Below the pieces are notes generated by a model. That model was not told where the DNA came from. It searched no databases and worked only from the letters and a program-made list of their open reading frames with translations. From Chondrus crispus (Eukaryota > Rhodophyta > Florideophyceae > Gigartinales > Gigartinaceae), in contig NW_005179151.1 in assembly GCF_000350225.1 (NCBI RefSeq), forward strand, positions 266,073-330,072: DNA of 64,000 nucleotides, in the 5' to 3' direction. Both the position numbers and the translations under genes were made by a program. Each line of letters begins with the position of its first letter. Position 1 is the first letter of the stretch. Positions 32,585-42,072 of the stretch are shown one piece after another.

Positions 32585-33022
32585 CTAGACTGTGCTCGAC
32601 GAAAGTGTGACTCGGTGGTTGACAGAAGAAACGGTCTCTTCGACAATGGAGGACACACCTCTACTTGCATCCTCCGCCTCTGTCAAATGCGCCATATGCA
32701 GCGGAAGGTCATGGTTGTCTGGCGAGGTCGAGGAGCGAAGGAGGTCTGTGGGACAATTGCAACAACAATCAATGACGCATCGGACGAGGTAGATGACGTT
32801 GACAATTACGAACATACACAAGGCGAGAAAGGAATAGTTCGATTGCCACGGTAGCTCGTGATTGGGGTCGGCCGTCGGCAGGGCTGGAAGGTTAGGCGGT
32901 GCGGGTGAGGGCAACGGCATGGCTTCGGACGAGTGTGCGGTGAGCGAGAGTGTGAGGGTCAAGACGAAGAGAAAGCAGGTGCGGGCGAGGGGACGGGACG
33001 TGGGGTTAGTGTAGTCGAGCAT
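32585..33022 (-). CDS. Small membrane/secreted repeat protein, type I (145 aa)
   Basis: Type I copy beginning M-L-D-Y-T-N-P-T-S-R. It has both hydrophobic segments and the P-N-H-E-L-P-W-Q-S-N-Y-S-F-L motif, then a single S-T-S-P-D-N-H unit, M-A-H-L-T-E-A-E-D-A-S and V-E-E-T-V-S-S-V-N-H-R-V. It is shorter than the 188-residue copies by loss of repeat units in whole codons. Function unknown. TATA-like box 133 bp upstream. Confidence 0.58.
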   Translation of the reverse strand: MLDYTNPTSRPLARTCFLFVLTLTLSLTAHSSEAMPLPSPAPPNLPALPTADPNHELPWQSNYSFLALCMFVIVNVIYLVRCVIDCCCNCPTDLLRSSTSPDNHDLPLHMAHLTEAEDASRGVSSIVEETVSSVNHRVTLSSSTV

Positions 33023-33154
33023 GGCGAAGAAGGGTGGTGTTCAGTGGATGGATGGTGCTTGTTGTCGGTTGAGGTTGGACCAGTTGTATCGAGGGCGGTG
33101 AGGATGGCAGAGTGGAGACGGAAAAGAAGGAAGGAACTACATTGCTCCGGGTGA

Positions 33155-33162
33155 TTTAAATA
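33155..33162 (-). promoter_or_regulatory. TATA-like box of the 32585-33022 gene
   Basis: TATTTAAA on the minus strand, 133 bp before the ATG, in the conserved leader context. Confidence 0.6.
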
Positions 33163-33418
33163 GGACGAGTGGGACGAGTGATTTTGGGTGGGGCGGGTGA
33201 TTCGGGTGGGGAGTGCGGAAAGGGGGGTGGGGAGTGCGGAAAGGCTGGTGGGGGTGCCACTAGCTGGATGTGTCAACGGGGGGCGGGATGTGTCGGGAGT
33301 GGGTCCTCCTATCATCCTATTGGCCATTGTCTCACCCGCACTTCTGCCCCTCTGCTATCGAACAAAGATAAGTGAGAGGAAACAGCAGCGCACAGCACCA
33401 TCTCAAACTGGTGCACAG

Positions 33419-33591
33419 AGCCTGCCGACAAGTAGGGGTTGATCATTATATCATTGTATATAATTATTGTTGGCTTGATTATCATTATATTAACACTATT
33501 ATGATCAAGCCAACAATTATTGATGTTGCAACAATTATTGTTGGCTTGATCATTAGTGTTAATATAGTGTTTACGCATTTGTCGGCAGGCT
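33419..33591. mobile_element. 173-bp foldback element (MITE-like)
   Basis: Perfect 13-bp terminal inverted repeats agcctgccgacaa / ttgtcggcaggct enclose an AT-rich interior. Inside, a 'taattattgttggcttgat' motif occurs twice in one orientation and once inverted, with attaacact / agtgttaat flanks, so several alternative hairpins can form. No ORF. The target duplication is not clear. Confidence 0.65.
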
Positions 33592-33817
33592 GCCGTGACT
33601 GTAAAATTATTTTACTCGAACTCACTATAATTAAAATGGCTGACAGTCCCTGTAGCAGCCGGTACACAAGCATATTGTCTACTGGGTGCCTCCTGCTGCG
33701 ATATGATGCCCTCGGCAAGCCTCGGAGCTCATATCTGCACTCGGAACGTGTCTGCACTCGTAGCCAGTAGACAACCCCTACACGTGTACTTGTTCAACCC
33801 CTTTTTGCCGTCAATTG

Positions 33818-33950
33818 CGTCGCAGCGCGTTTTTCCCGTCGCAGCGCGTTTTTCCCGTCGCAGCGCGTTTTTCCCGTCGCAGCGCCTTTGTCCCGACGCA
33901 GCGCGTTTTCCTGTCACAGCGCGTTTTTCCCGTCGCAGCGCCTTTTTCGC
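33818..33950. repeat. 19-bp tandem repeat, seven units
   Basis: Units of cgtcgcagcgcgtttttcc, the first three identical and later ones carrying single changes. Nineteen is not a multiple of three, so ORFs drawn through it (such as the basic minus-strand ORF 33729-34163) are artefacts of the repeat. Confidence 0.9.
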
Positions 33951-34659
33951 GCGCCGTCGTTCAACCCTTTTTGCTATCGTCCCCTCTTCCCCGCCTGCCC
34001 GCCTCTTCTTGACCAAGCTGCCCCCTCGGCCGACCCCAATGCCCTGCTCAAACGCCCCCGCTCCATCTCCGCCATCTCTGCCACCCTCATCTCGCCCCGC
34101 CTTCTCCGTACTCCCTCCTTCCCGTCCATCGCGGTCCGGCTCCCGCACCCCCCTCATCACCATCAGTCAACCTTCCCTCTCGTCCGCTGCGATGCCCTCG
34201 TCCCAGCAGTCCACGCTCGCTCCCAGCCCGCCTTCCTCCTCCCCCTCCCTCCCTATCTCTGCCCTCCGTTCGCCACTTCCCTTGTGATGACCACTGAGCA
34301 AAAGGGGAGGTGCCGTTGGCCAACGACGTGAGGGAGGAATGACTGAGAGTCATATCCCTACTGTAGCTCTGAAAAATACACTACAGTGTCCAATTACTTT
34401 GAGGCATTGTAGTTCCCCTGTTCCGAAACGATTTTCCACCTTAACGCTTTAAGCTGTCCTTCACACGGCACAAAGCCGTTAGAACTTCAAAGCATGCTGA
34501 TTGGATCCTACGACATGGCACAAGAAGCTGTCGAAGTCTTGAAATTTTCGCCGTGCTGCACGGACTATAGTGTACTTCTGATGACTCTGTATACCTCCCT
34601 CTAGTCACCACCCTCAGTCTCTCCTCCGCCATCATTTCTTTTCCCCTCCACGTGCGCCG

Positions 34660-35069
34660 TCAACCTCTTCTCCTCCCCGTCCCTCCGTTCCAACGCATTC
34701 ATTAAATGCTCCACCGAGACGGATTGGGTGTGGGAAGGACGTCGCTTCTTAAGTGCCCGCAGCAATGGAATCAGTGGAAGCCAGGCGGGGATGGAAGGAG
34801 TTGAGGTTGCAGAGTGGCAGGTCGGGTGATAGGCGGAGGGGGCGACGACCCAGGACAGGACGGCGGGGTCGACCGAGTCGAAGAAGGTGACGACGTGCAG
34901 GGGCAGACGCTGCTAGGCGAGGGCCTTGTACGCGGTCTGGAACAGGTCCTTCATCTCGGCGGCCTCTGCGAGGACGAGATCCGGCTCCTGCATCATGACC
35001 TCCTCCGCCCCTCGCGCCGCCTCCTCCTCCCGCCCCGGTCCTAGCCTTACTCACCCCGCGCCGCCGCAA
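34660..35069 (-). other. Possible captured gene fragment, unrecognised
   Basis: On the minus strand one frame reads V-M-M-Q-E-P-D-L-V-L-A-E-A-A-E-M-K-D-L-F-Q-T-A-Y-K-A-L-A, then a TAG, then in the same frame Q-R-L-P-L-H-V-V-T-F-F-D-S-V-D-P-A-V-L. The composition looks protein-like and the frame is open on both sides of the stop, but I recognise no family. It lies just downstream of the oxidase-like fragment and could be part of the same host-gene remnant or a separate one. Confidence 0.3.
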
Positions 35070-35235
35070 CCTGCGTCTGCAAAGCCCCTCCCGCGCGTCC
35101 GCCGCTGCCCACTGCGACTGCCTCCTCCTCTTTCAGTGCACGCAAGACCCCACGCGCGACTGCGCCCTGGTCCACGCCTCGCTCACGCACGGCCTCCTCA
35201 CCAACCCGCCGTCCACCTGACTGCGTCCCCCCGCA

Positions 35236-35694
35236 CCCATCCCTCGTCCCGACAAGCCCCGCCACAATCCTTAACACCTCCTCCGCACACCGCTAGCACA
35301 GCGTCACCCCGCTCCCGCCATGCCCATAATTCGCCACCACCGTCATCTCCCCCCCCCCGAGCCCCTCTTCCTGCACCTCCATCCTCGCCCCGCCTTCCTT
35401 CCGCATAGGTCTGAGCCCCGCCCACGTCCCCAACCGCTCCATCTCCGCCACGCCTGCCACCAGCGTTCTGGCCCTCTGCACTACTTCCTCCGCCTCCTGC
35501 CCCGTCGCCTCCTCCGCCCACTCGCCCTTCCGCACGCTGCCGCCCACCGTGTACTCCTCACCAATCCCTATGCCCTTGAGCTCGGCGAGCAGCTGGGCGT
35601 AGGCGGTGAGAAGCATGGCCACGACGTCCACGCCGTCCTTATATTGTCCTCCGCCGCGACCTTCTCCACCCGCGCCCCCCTCGCTTGGCACCAC
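35236..35694 (-). pseudogene. D-amino-acid oxidase-like C-terminal fragment
   Basis: The translated segment shows the C-terminal signature of FAD-dependent D-amino-acid oxidases: E-Y-T-V-G-G-S-V-R-K-G-E-W, G-L-R-P-M-R-K-E-G-G-A-R-M-E, then V-V-A-N-Y-G-H-G-G-S-G-V-T-L. A TAG at 35293-35295 stands where the family usually has Trp (S-W-G-C-A), and the frame then goes on R-C-A-E-E-V-L-R-I-V. The N-terminal FAD-binding fold was not found in the neighbouring sequence. In the family the enzyme oxidises D-amino acids to oxo acids, usually in peroxisomes. Here it is a truncated, interrupted copy; intron remains upstream cannot be excluded. Confidence 0.6.
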
Positions 35695-35889
35695 GCTCAG
35701 GAGGAGCTCTGGAACGTACGTAGTACCTTACTTTTACCTTCCGTCCGCACTGCCCAGGACTCACCACACTGCACGCTCCCACTGCCCACCACCTACTGCC
35801 ACTTTCCGGCTGAGCTGACGAACAATCGAGCACGCGCTGATAAAACGTTATCACAATACTCCCGTTCCAGCATTACCGGATGAGGCCGC

Positions 35890-37100
35890 GGCTTTTTTAG
35901 TTGCCATCCTTTGGAAGAGTCTTCGTAGTTTCTCCCTGTAGCCGCAGTTCCACCACCTCGTACGCCTCTGCCTCTTCCTCTCCCCCTGCCTCGTCCCCTT
36001 GCTCTTCCTCTAACTATATTGCGTCCTCGTGCGCTGTCGTGTGTATCCAGGCCTGTTCCCCTGCCTTGTGATGCTCCGGAGCTGTGGCCATTTGGCCTTC
36101 CGCGGTCGAGGTTCCTCTTGCAGCGGGTGTTGGCGGATTAGAACCTGCATTATCGGGCTCCTCTTGGACGACGGACGCCACAAGGAAGGCGGTGAGCAGC
36201 GGGAGGAGTGAAGCGGACGCAGCAGGCCGTAGCAGCCCTTCCTGAAATCCGTTTTCAAACTTGAAGTTGTGCTTGTGGTAGGAATGTTAGTTTCGAGCGG
36301 AAGATGAGGCTCGGTTTCCCTGAACCTGTGCAGCGGAGGGAGCGGAACGGAGGTGATCGAGCGAGGCGAAGCGAAAGGCCACAAAAGCCACCGGGGGTCT
36401 TGTCTCGTGAGTGCGTGAGTACAGTAACCCCCGGATTTCTAGTCTCTTTAATTTCCCCCTGATTTAAGTACCCGGTAAAATTCCCCTTTGTATTTTAGGA
36501 CCGGCGGCGCACCGCCGCGGACACTGCCAGTCGCTTACGGCTAGCGCTGTCCTCGCTGCACAGTCCCCACGACCCCCCCGTCGGGCCACGTTCGACGGCG
36601 GCCAGCGGCGGCCGACTCGACGCGCACGCCGACGGCGAATTATATCCGTTGGGAACGTGGTCCGACTCTCTGGCAGACCCCAGTCAGCGGGCTCCCCTCA
36701 TGCACCGCGTGCTCCGAGACGGAGTTATCCACTTCTTCCCTTTCTCTACCCACCTGCGATCGGTCTCCCATTTCGCGCTGCTGCACACCCACTTCTTCAA
36801 TCACGCAGCATTTCTCGCTCCTCTTCTTGAGCTCTTGGCGCACCTCGCGATCCATGTGAGACTTCGTGGTCACCATCTGCCTCGCCGCCCCGCCACACCA
36901 CCGCACCAAGCATCACTTTCTCAGTCTCCCTACTGGGGCCTCATCCATTGCAGTTGCCGCGCGCTCCGCCCTTCGTCTCGGCGTTGAGCGCTTCGTCTCG
37001 TCATCCTCCGCTTCGTCTTGTCATCCTCCGCTTCGCGCCTGCCCTGACCGAAACCGATAAAAGTGCCCGCGGGCCACTGTACGGAGGAGTGACCGTGAGG
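35890..37100. other. No supported gene
   Basis: C/T-rich and GC-rich stretches with overlapping short ORFs on both strands, none recognisable. 36500-36620 is dense in gcggc/gccgc inverted motifs. Confidence 0.5.
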
Positions 37101-37107
37101 CTTCAAG

Positions 37108-38297
37108 ATGCCTGATGTGCGGTGGGTCTCGATGGAAGCTAAGCGCGCAACGCTTTCTGGAATGGAGATTCTGGATGGTGAATGCCGCTTTCAGCTACAC
37201 CGTGGCTCCCGAGTGGTGTCATTGACAAAACAGGCACTGATGAGAAGTGTGCGATTGCCCCGAGAAGTTTGTGGCGAGCTCTGGGATTGGCTTTCATTGC
37301 GCCGTGGTCGCTTTTTCACCGAAAGAATGCTTGAGGAACTCTGGTTCTTGAGCCTTTGCGGTTCTCGGCTGATGAACCCCGGGCTGACCAAACGGACCAC
37401 ACTATCCGGCGTATTGAGTTTTCGTCCGGGAAAGACGTACGGTTTGGCAAGCTGGGGTTCCTTGCATCAGCAGACGACCGCGGGGGACATCTCTCCTTCT
37501 GGTCCATCGATTTCTACACCATGAAGTCGCACAGGGCCGTGGGTAGCTTGGAACAGATGTTGGGGTTGAGCACTGAGGGTGAGCCTGACTTGGAGGTGAA
37601 GGAAAACGGGAGCAGCCTGGAAGTGGAGATAGTTTTTGATGCTCACGCCGAGGCGCGATATTTAGACAACCTGCACCGGGCTTGCACTCGCCGGATGGAC
37701 CACTTCTTCAGACTTCGATGCCCCGGTGCTCGCAGAGATTCGGCAGCAACGCTCCACCGCCGTGCAAACGTCCGCAGCTTCGTATTCTCTTCACATGGCC
37801 AGTGTATCCGAGCCGCGATCGGCAATGGACTATACGCGCTGGCTGGAGAAGTGGCTGCACTACCCATGATGAATATCCCTCCGGTGCCAGCCGTGAGCGC
37901 CGGCCAAGCTGTTGCGTCGCTCGAACAGCGGCTGGGCTCTTACCGCCTGGAAAAGGTTTCAATTCTGAACCGTGTCGACGAAGAAGAGTGGTTGGCTTCC
38001 CAACATGATGGGATCTTGTTGTCCAGGTTAGGGGGAATGGACAGTTCAGGAGAAGAAACCGACCATGTCGTCGTTTTGGATGCCAAAAGGCAGCTCGTGT
38101 ATGATTGCATAGAGCGTTTTGCACTACAGATGGGCAAGGGAACCTTGAGCGCTTGTCTTGGTGATGGGGTCGACCTACTCGGCATTCCGGAGCTTCGTCG
38201 CCTCACCAAACAGGCAGTTGGGAAGCGCAAGCGCCATGGTGGTGGTAGGAAAATATCCACCGAAGTTCAACGTAAGCGAAAGGATGTTTCGCGAAAG
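37108..38297 (+). pseudogene. Tail-less homologue of the H3-tail protein (frameshifted, truncated by element D)
   Basis: ATG 37108 opens a frame with M-L-E-E-L-W-F-L-S-L. At about 37350-37400 the homology moves to the frame open from 37356, so one indel is present. Core motifs match the 22563-23774 protein: G-Q-C-I-R-A-A-I-G-N-G-L-Y-A-L against D-M-C-I-S-A-A-V-C-N-G-L-Q-L-L; H-V-V-V-L-D-A-K-R-Q-L-V-Y-D-C-I-E against H-S-I-C-V-S-T-I-H-S-I-V-L-D-C-M-E; and G-I-P-E-L-R-R-L against G-V-S-E-L-R-Q-V. The Cys, His and Asp of a possible papain-like triad are kept. There is no H3 tail at the N-terminus. The gene runs into the LTR of element D at 38298, so its true C-terminus is lost; residues after that are LTR-encoded. 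Confidence 0.72.
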
Positions 38298-38960
38298 TCT
38301 AGCATAAACACCCCCCAACGGAGAGGGGTGTATGCTTGGATCGACGTAGACCCTTTCGGAGGTCGAGAAGACGGGGAGAACACACAGCTAACGAGACAGG
38401 GAAGCGAGCCCTGGTAGCGTGGTAGAGCGGGACGGTCGGGGACGAGCGTACGCGCGCGCCGATCTACGCCTCGACGCCCCGGAGCAGCGCTGGGTAACGT
38501 ACCAGCGCTGACGGGCGGAGGCGGATCTAGGCTCGCTCGCGTAGGCGTGTGTCCCCTACCCGCTTTGTCCCGTCTAACGCGCGCGAAAGCGGATCGCATG
38601 TGTTCGTTAATCTGGAAGACAGACCTAGGCCGTAGGTCGTGGACAAGTCCGTGCTTGTCCCCCTCTGCCGCCGCCGGTCTCGTTCGTATTTAATGTATAC
38701 AAAGCGTCTATCATAATACTACAGTACCGGTATGCTGTAGTAACTTACCGTAGCGCGGGTCGTCCGGCGCTGTAATGCTGTCAGCCGTCGCGGCTGACAG
38801 CACACGTGTGAGACGCGTACTGCGCGCGCGGTGGTACGCGTCTCCTACACGTGTACGCGTGTGGTCGCGTGTCCTCCGTACACGTGGGAGTACACGTGTG
38901 CGCGTGTGTGGTTCGTATTGATCTGATCTAAATCTAATCGCGAACCGCCGTTATGCCACA
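38298..38960 (-). repeat. 3' LTR of element D
   Basis: On the minus strand it begins TGTGGCATAAC and ends GTTTATGCTAGA. It is a diverged relative of the 702-bp element C LTR and of the solo LTR at 8125, sharing 'tactgtagtattatgatag', 'gggggacaag' and 'cacccctctccgttgg'. Confidence 0.88.
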
Positions 38961-38975
38961 CGGCCCCTCCTCAAG

Positions 38976-38993
38976 AGTGAACGTCCGCGTTCA
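38976..38993. repeat. Palindrome next to the 3' LTR (element D)
   Basis: gtgaacgtccgcgttcac is a near-perfect palindrome present once here and twice in element C (49340-49357 and 51528-51545). It always lies close to the polypurine/LTR junction or directly after pol. Confidence 0.7.
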
Positions 38994-39014
38994 CCCTTGA
39001 GGAGTGAGAGAGCC

Positions 39015-40784
39015 ATGTCCGACCCGGTTGCTTCCCGAGCCTTAGTCCTGTTCCTCTTTGATCCGGCGTTGTCTTCGGCGCCGTCCACCGATCAACCTTG
39101 CCCCCCTTACGTCCCCGCCGTACTCCGTGCTCCCTGGTTTTGCATCCTCATCCATCTCTCCTCACCCGCCGCCGCGGGTGTTCCTCGTCGTTGCCACTCG
39201 CGCGCTGCTTACGGCGTCGTCGTCCTCATGTCTTCGCTTCCCGAGGCGCGTCCTTCGCCTGGGGGCTCTTCCGTCGGGCTCCCCGCACTTCTGCCGCTCC
39301 CGGGGGCCTCCGTGCCCCCGCGTACAGTACCTCCCCCGGGCTCTTCCAGGGACTCCGTCGCGCATCCTTCTCGCGTAGAGGGATTTGTCCCTCCCGCGGC
39401 GCCCGCGCTGCCGCCCTTCCAGAAGAGTCGCGGCCCCTCGGGGTCCACCGGGAGTGTGGAATTTCGTCCCTCCTCGTCGGGTGCTGCGCTGCCCCAAGGG
39501 GACGACGGCATACGCAGGAAGGTCGGAGAGGTTCCTCCTGACAACATGTCCGACGCGCCGCGTACGAGCGCGCCTTACCAGCCGGGCCCCGGGTCGTATG
39601 GGGCATGGGGGAGCTGCCGGCAGCCAGGCCTCCTGCCTCCGAAGACCCGAGGTAATCTCGACGCGCGGGCGGAGTTGGTCGACGACACCACCCAGTGGTT
39701 TGGCACCGCCCTGGCCCGCTCGATGCCGCTGCCCGTGGAGCGGTTCAGGTTCCCGTGGCGTCGTTACGCCAGAACTGGAATCACCCTCGCGGAATTGTTA
39801 TCGCGTGACGCTTTGCGCCCTGACCTCATGCGCGTGCGTCGCATTTATGAGGCAGGCCGCGTGGACGAGGCCGGCCTCGTCCTTGCTAGACTGACGGGCA
39901 AGGGCGGGGGAGTTCCGTATCAAATCCCCGACGCGATCCCTTGCGACAGGACGTTCGCTTACAATTCTGGCGAAGTCATCTATGTCGACCGCATGGCCGA
40001 ACACCTGGTTGGTCGTTTACCGGGCGCACCGCGACGGTTCATCCTTTCCGAGGTTGAGGAGCTCTACCTGAGTCCCCGTCCTTATGCCTATTCGAAGGCT
40101 CGCGTGGCTCTCCAGAAATCGGCGAGCTCCCTCATGCGCCTCTACTCGGTCGCGGTGTCGCCCCACTACTGGGCGACCTACCGCCACTGCCAGGAGGATG
40201 ACGGCCGCGTCTTCAGATCGGCGTCCTTCGAGCAAGATATCACTCGGAGGGACTTCCCCGAGCGACCGGAAGCTGTGCGGGAGTCCCTTCCGTCTTTCGG
40301 AGTACACGCCTTGATTCCGTATGCTTTAAAGCATTTTGGTTACGCCTGTGTGGACCCCGACCACCCGGCCCACGCCGAGCTTGTACACAACTTCGAACGT
40401 GAGTGGGCGTGGGCCCTGGGTAACGCGTTTATGGCCGAGGTCCACATCAACCGTCGCGTGTTTGTTCAGCCCACTGGGGTCCTCGCGTTGCTTGGAAGGG
40501 TTGCTTCCAACCTCCCCGTTGTACTACTCCACCCCCTGGAAGCGAACTCCAAACACGCGATGTGGTACTTCGTCTCTGTGTTATCCCTTATGCACCGCGC
40601 GTGTCAAGTCTCCGAGCGTACGCATCGCCCGTTTACCGACTACACCACGGGCGAGCGGAGCGCTTTTCTCCTGTACGACCTGCGGTCCGACGCGTTCGTC
40701 GCGAAGCCAGCCTCTCCCCAACCTTCGCTGATTACCACGGGGAGGGGCCGGTGTGGCCTCCGTCCGTCGCGAGGCTCAACGTAA
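39015..40784 (+). CDS. Unknown antisense protein of element D (about 589 aa)
   Basis: ATG 39015 lies about 55 bp from the 3' LTR and the gene reads away from it, antisense to the element. The first 200 residues are Pro/Ser-rich and may be largely leader; ATGs at 39228 and 39546 are alternative starts. From about residue 215 a folded-looking domain begins (D-D-T-T-Q-W-F-G-T-A-L-A-R-S; R-R-F-I-L-S-E-V-E-E-L-Y-L-S-P-R-P; H-Y-W-A-T-Y-R-H-C-Q-E-D-D; E-W-A-W-A-L-G-N-A-F-M-A). I recognise no family. The C-terminus overlaps by 32 bases an ORF in another frame, so a frameshift may have split one longer protein. Confidence 0.5.
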   Translation: MSDPVASRALVLFLFDPALSSAPSTDQPCPPYVPAVLRAPWFCILIHLSSPAAAGVPRRCHSRAAYGVVVLMSSLPEARPSPGGSSVGLPALLPLPGASVPPRTVPPPGSSRDSVAHPSRVEGFVPPAAPALPPFQKSRGPSGSTGSVEFRPSSSGAALPQGDDGIRRKVGEVPPDNMSDAPRTSAPYQPGPGSYGAWGSCRQPGLLPPKTRGNLDARAELVDDTTQWFGTALARSMPLPVERFRFPWRRYARTGITLAELLSRDALRPDLMRVRRIYEAGRVDEAGLVLARLTGKGGGVPYQIPDAIPCDRTFAYNSGEVIYVDRMAEHLVGRLPGAPRRFILSEVEELYLSPRPYAYSKARVALQKSASSLMRLYSVAVSPHYWATYRHCQEDDGRVFRSASFEQDITRRDFPERPEAVRESLPSFGVHALIPYALKHFGYACVDPDHPAHAELVHNFEREWAWALGNAFMAEVHINRRVFVQPTGVLALLGRVASNLPVVLLHPLEANSKHAMWYFVSVLSLMHRACQVSERTHRPFTDYTTGERSAFLLYDLRSDAFVAKPASPQPSLITTGRGRCGLRPSRGST

Positions 40785-41290
40785 GCGACACCAAGAGGTG
40801 GACAGCGATGTCCCGGCCTTTGCGACGTCGCGCATGATCAATTTCCAGTCGCCGAAGGCATCCGGTGTGTCTCCTCAATTTGCGTCGGGGGTTCCGCCTG
40901 TTCCCCCTCTGAGTTTGGCGCGTCAAGACCGTATTCCCCCTTCTGCAACCCCACAGCTCGTCTTATCGCCGGGGGACATCTTGGCCATTCCCGGCCTGGC
41001 TCGTGCCCTCGGGACCTCGTCTCGTCGGGTTTGGAAGGTCGCCGGGTTGTTGAGCACCCTCGCCAGCTGGTACCTTACGCGCAGCGACGAAGCGCCCCGG
41101 ATCAACGCGGAGCGGGAGGTCCACGCGACGGATCTCCGCCGAGCTCAAGGAGCCTTAGACGATTTCCGTGAATCGTCCCGTCGGCAGTCGGAGGCTCTCG
41201 AGCGTGCTCTGGCGGATCGCGACCGATACCGCCGCGAGCGGGACGGTCTCCGTGTCGCGGCCGCCACAAATGGGGTCAGTATAACGAGAG
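40753..41290 (+). CDS. Unknown coiled-coil ORF overlapping the previous one
   Basis: The frame is open from 40753. It contains L-S-P-G-D-I-L-A-I-P-G-L-A-R-A-L-G-T-S-S-R-R-V-W-K-V-A-G and then a heptad-rich helix (E-R-E-V-H-A-T-D-L-R-R-A-Q-G-A-L-D-D-F to R-Y-R-R-E-R-D-G-L) typical of a coiled coil. Its last residues come from a pogo-type terminal sequence (41262-41290), and the stop lies in the element C LTR, so the natural C-terminus is lost. It is probably the continuation of 39015-40784 after a frameshift, or a second gene. Confidence 0.4.
41262..41290. repeat. Inverted fragment of the pogo terminus
   Basis: gccacaaatggggtcagtataacgag is the reverse complement, with one mismatch, of the left end of the pogo element at about 52272-52300. 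Before element C inserted, the two formed a palindrome around the sequence gagag. Confidence 0.8.
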
Positions 41291-41992
41291 TGTAGTATAA
41301 CCCCCCCTGGGGGCTTTTTAGGTAGATTGGATCAACAACAGGATCCCCTACTGTAGAGCTCGACGCTCTACAGTACAACCACGCGTGTCCACGTGTACAC
41401 CACGGGGGACAACGGACACGCGCATACACGTGAACACGTGTACCACACGCGAACGAAGCGCGCACGCACCACGGGTAATACGTGTACTGTCAGCCTCGAC
41501 ATAGCTGACAGTATTACAGTGCAGGCCGACCTGCACTACAGTAGCCCGCTACAGTACCTCGGTACTGTAGTGTTATGATAGATTGTTTTGTATATTAAAT
41601 ATGGAGCGGACCGACGGCGGCGGAGGGGGACAAGTACGGACTTGTCACCCACCGACCGTCAAGGTCCGACTTCCCGCTTATTCTAAGGTAGCGCTCGCTA
41701 ACTACCTTAGAGCGGCACCGAGCGCGGGTTGAGGACGCGCGCGGTACGCCCACGAGTCGGCTCCGCCTCCGCCCGTCGGTACTGGATCGTTACCCAGTAC
41801 CGCACCGGGGCGTCGAGGCGTCGAACCGCTCGCGCGTACCGGCGTCCTCCCCGTTCCCGCTCTACCACGCTACCCGGGCCCGCTGCCCGGTGCCGTTAGC
41901 TGGTGTCCTGCTTCACCCCCGTCTTCCTGTTCGGACGGGGTCTACGTCGAGCTGTGCTTACACCCCTCTCCGTTGGGGGTGTGTATGCTACA
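41291..41992 (+). repeat. 5' LTR of element C
   Basis: 702 bp, rich in CACGTG-type palindromes and tactgta motifs. A candidate tRNA primer site (TGGTCTCCCGACC) starts one base after the LTR. Confidence 0.95.
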
Positions 41993-42072
41993 GTGGTCTC
42001 CCGACCTAGAAGACCCTGGAGTCCGATCTCCGAGAAGATTTCCGCTTCCCTCCGCGAACCGATCGCGTCGAG

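Larger units (their letters stand above)
38298..41285 (-). mobile_element. Ty3/gypsy element D, 3' portion only
   Basis: A 663-bp LTR in minus orientation (38298-38960) is preceded internally by the same ggccg and gtgaacgcggacgttcac motifs that precede the 3' LTR of element C, which identifies it as a 3' LTR. A single gaaag (38293-38297) may be half of its target duplicate. Inward lie two plus-strand (antisense) ORFs. No pol or 5' LTR of D is found; the element is cut off at about 41262 by a pogo-type end and element C. Confidence 0.75.

Noticed and set aside
33729-34163. Basic 144-residue minus-strand protein
   Set aside because: It is generated by the 19-bp tandem repeat, whose unit is not a multiple of three; no family and no conservation.
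34926-35883. Proline-rich plus-strand ORFs
   Set aside because: They are the opposite strand of the oxidase-like pseudogene and of GC-rich sequence; no independent support.
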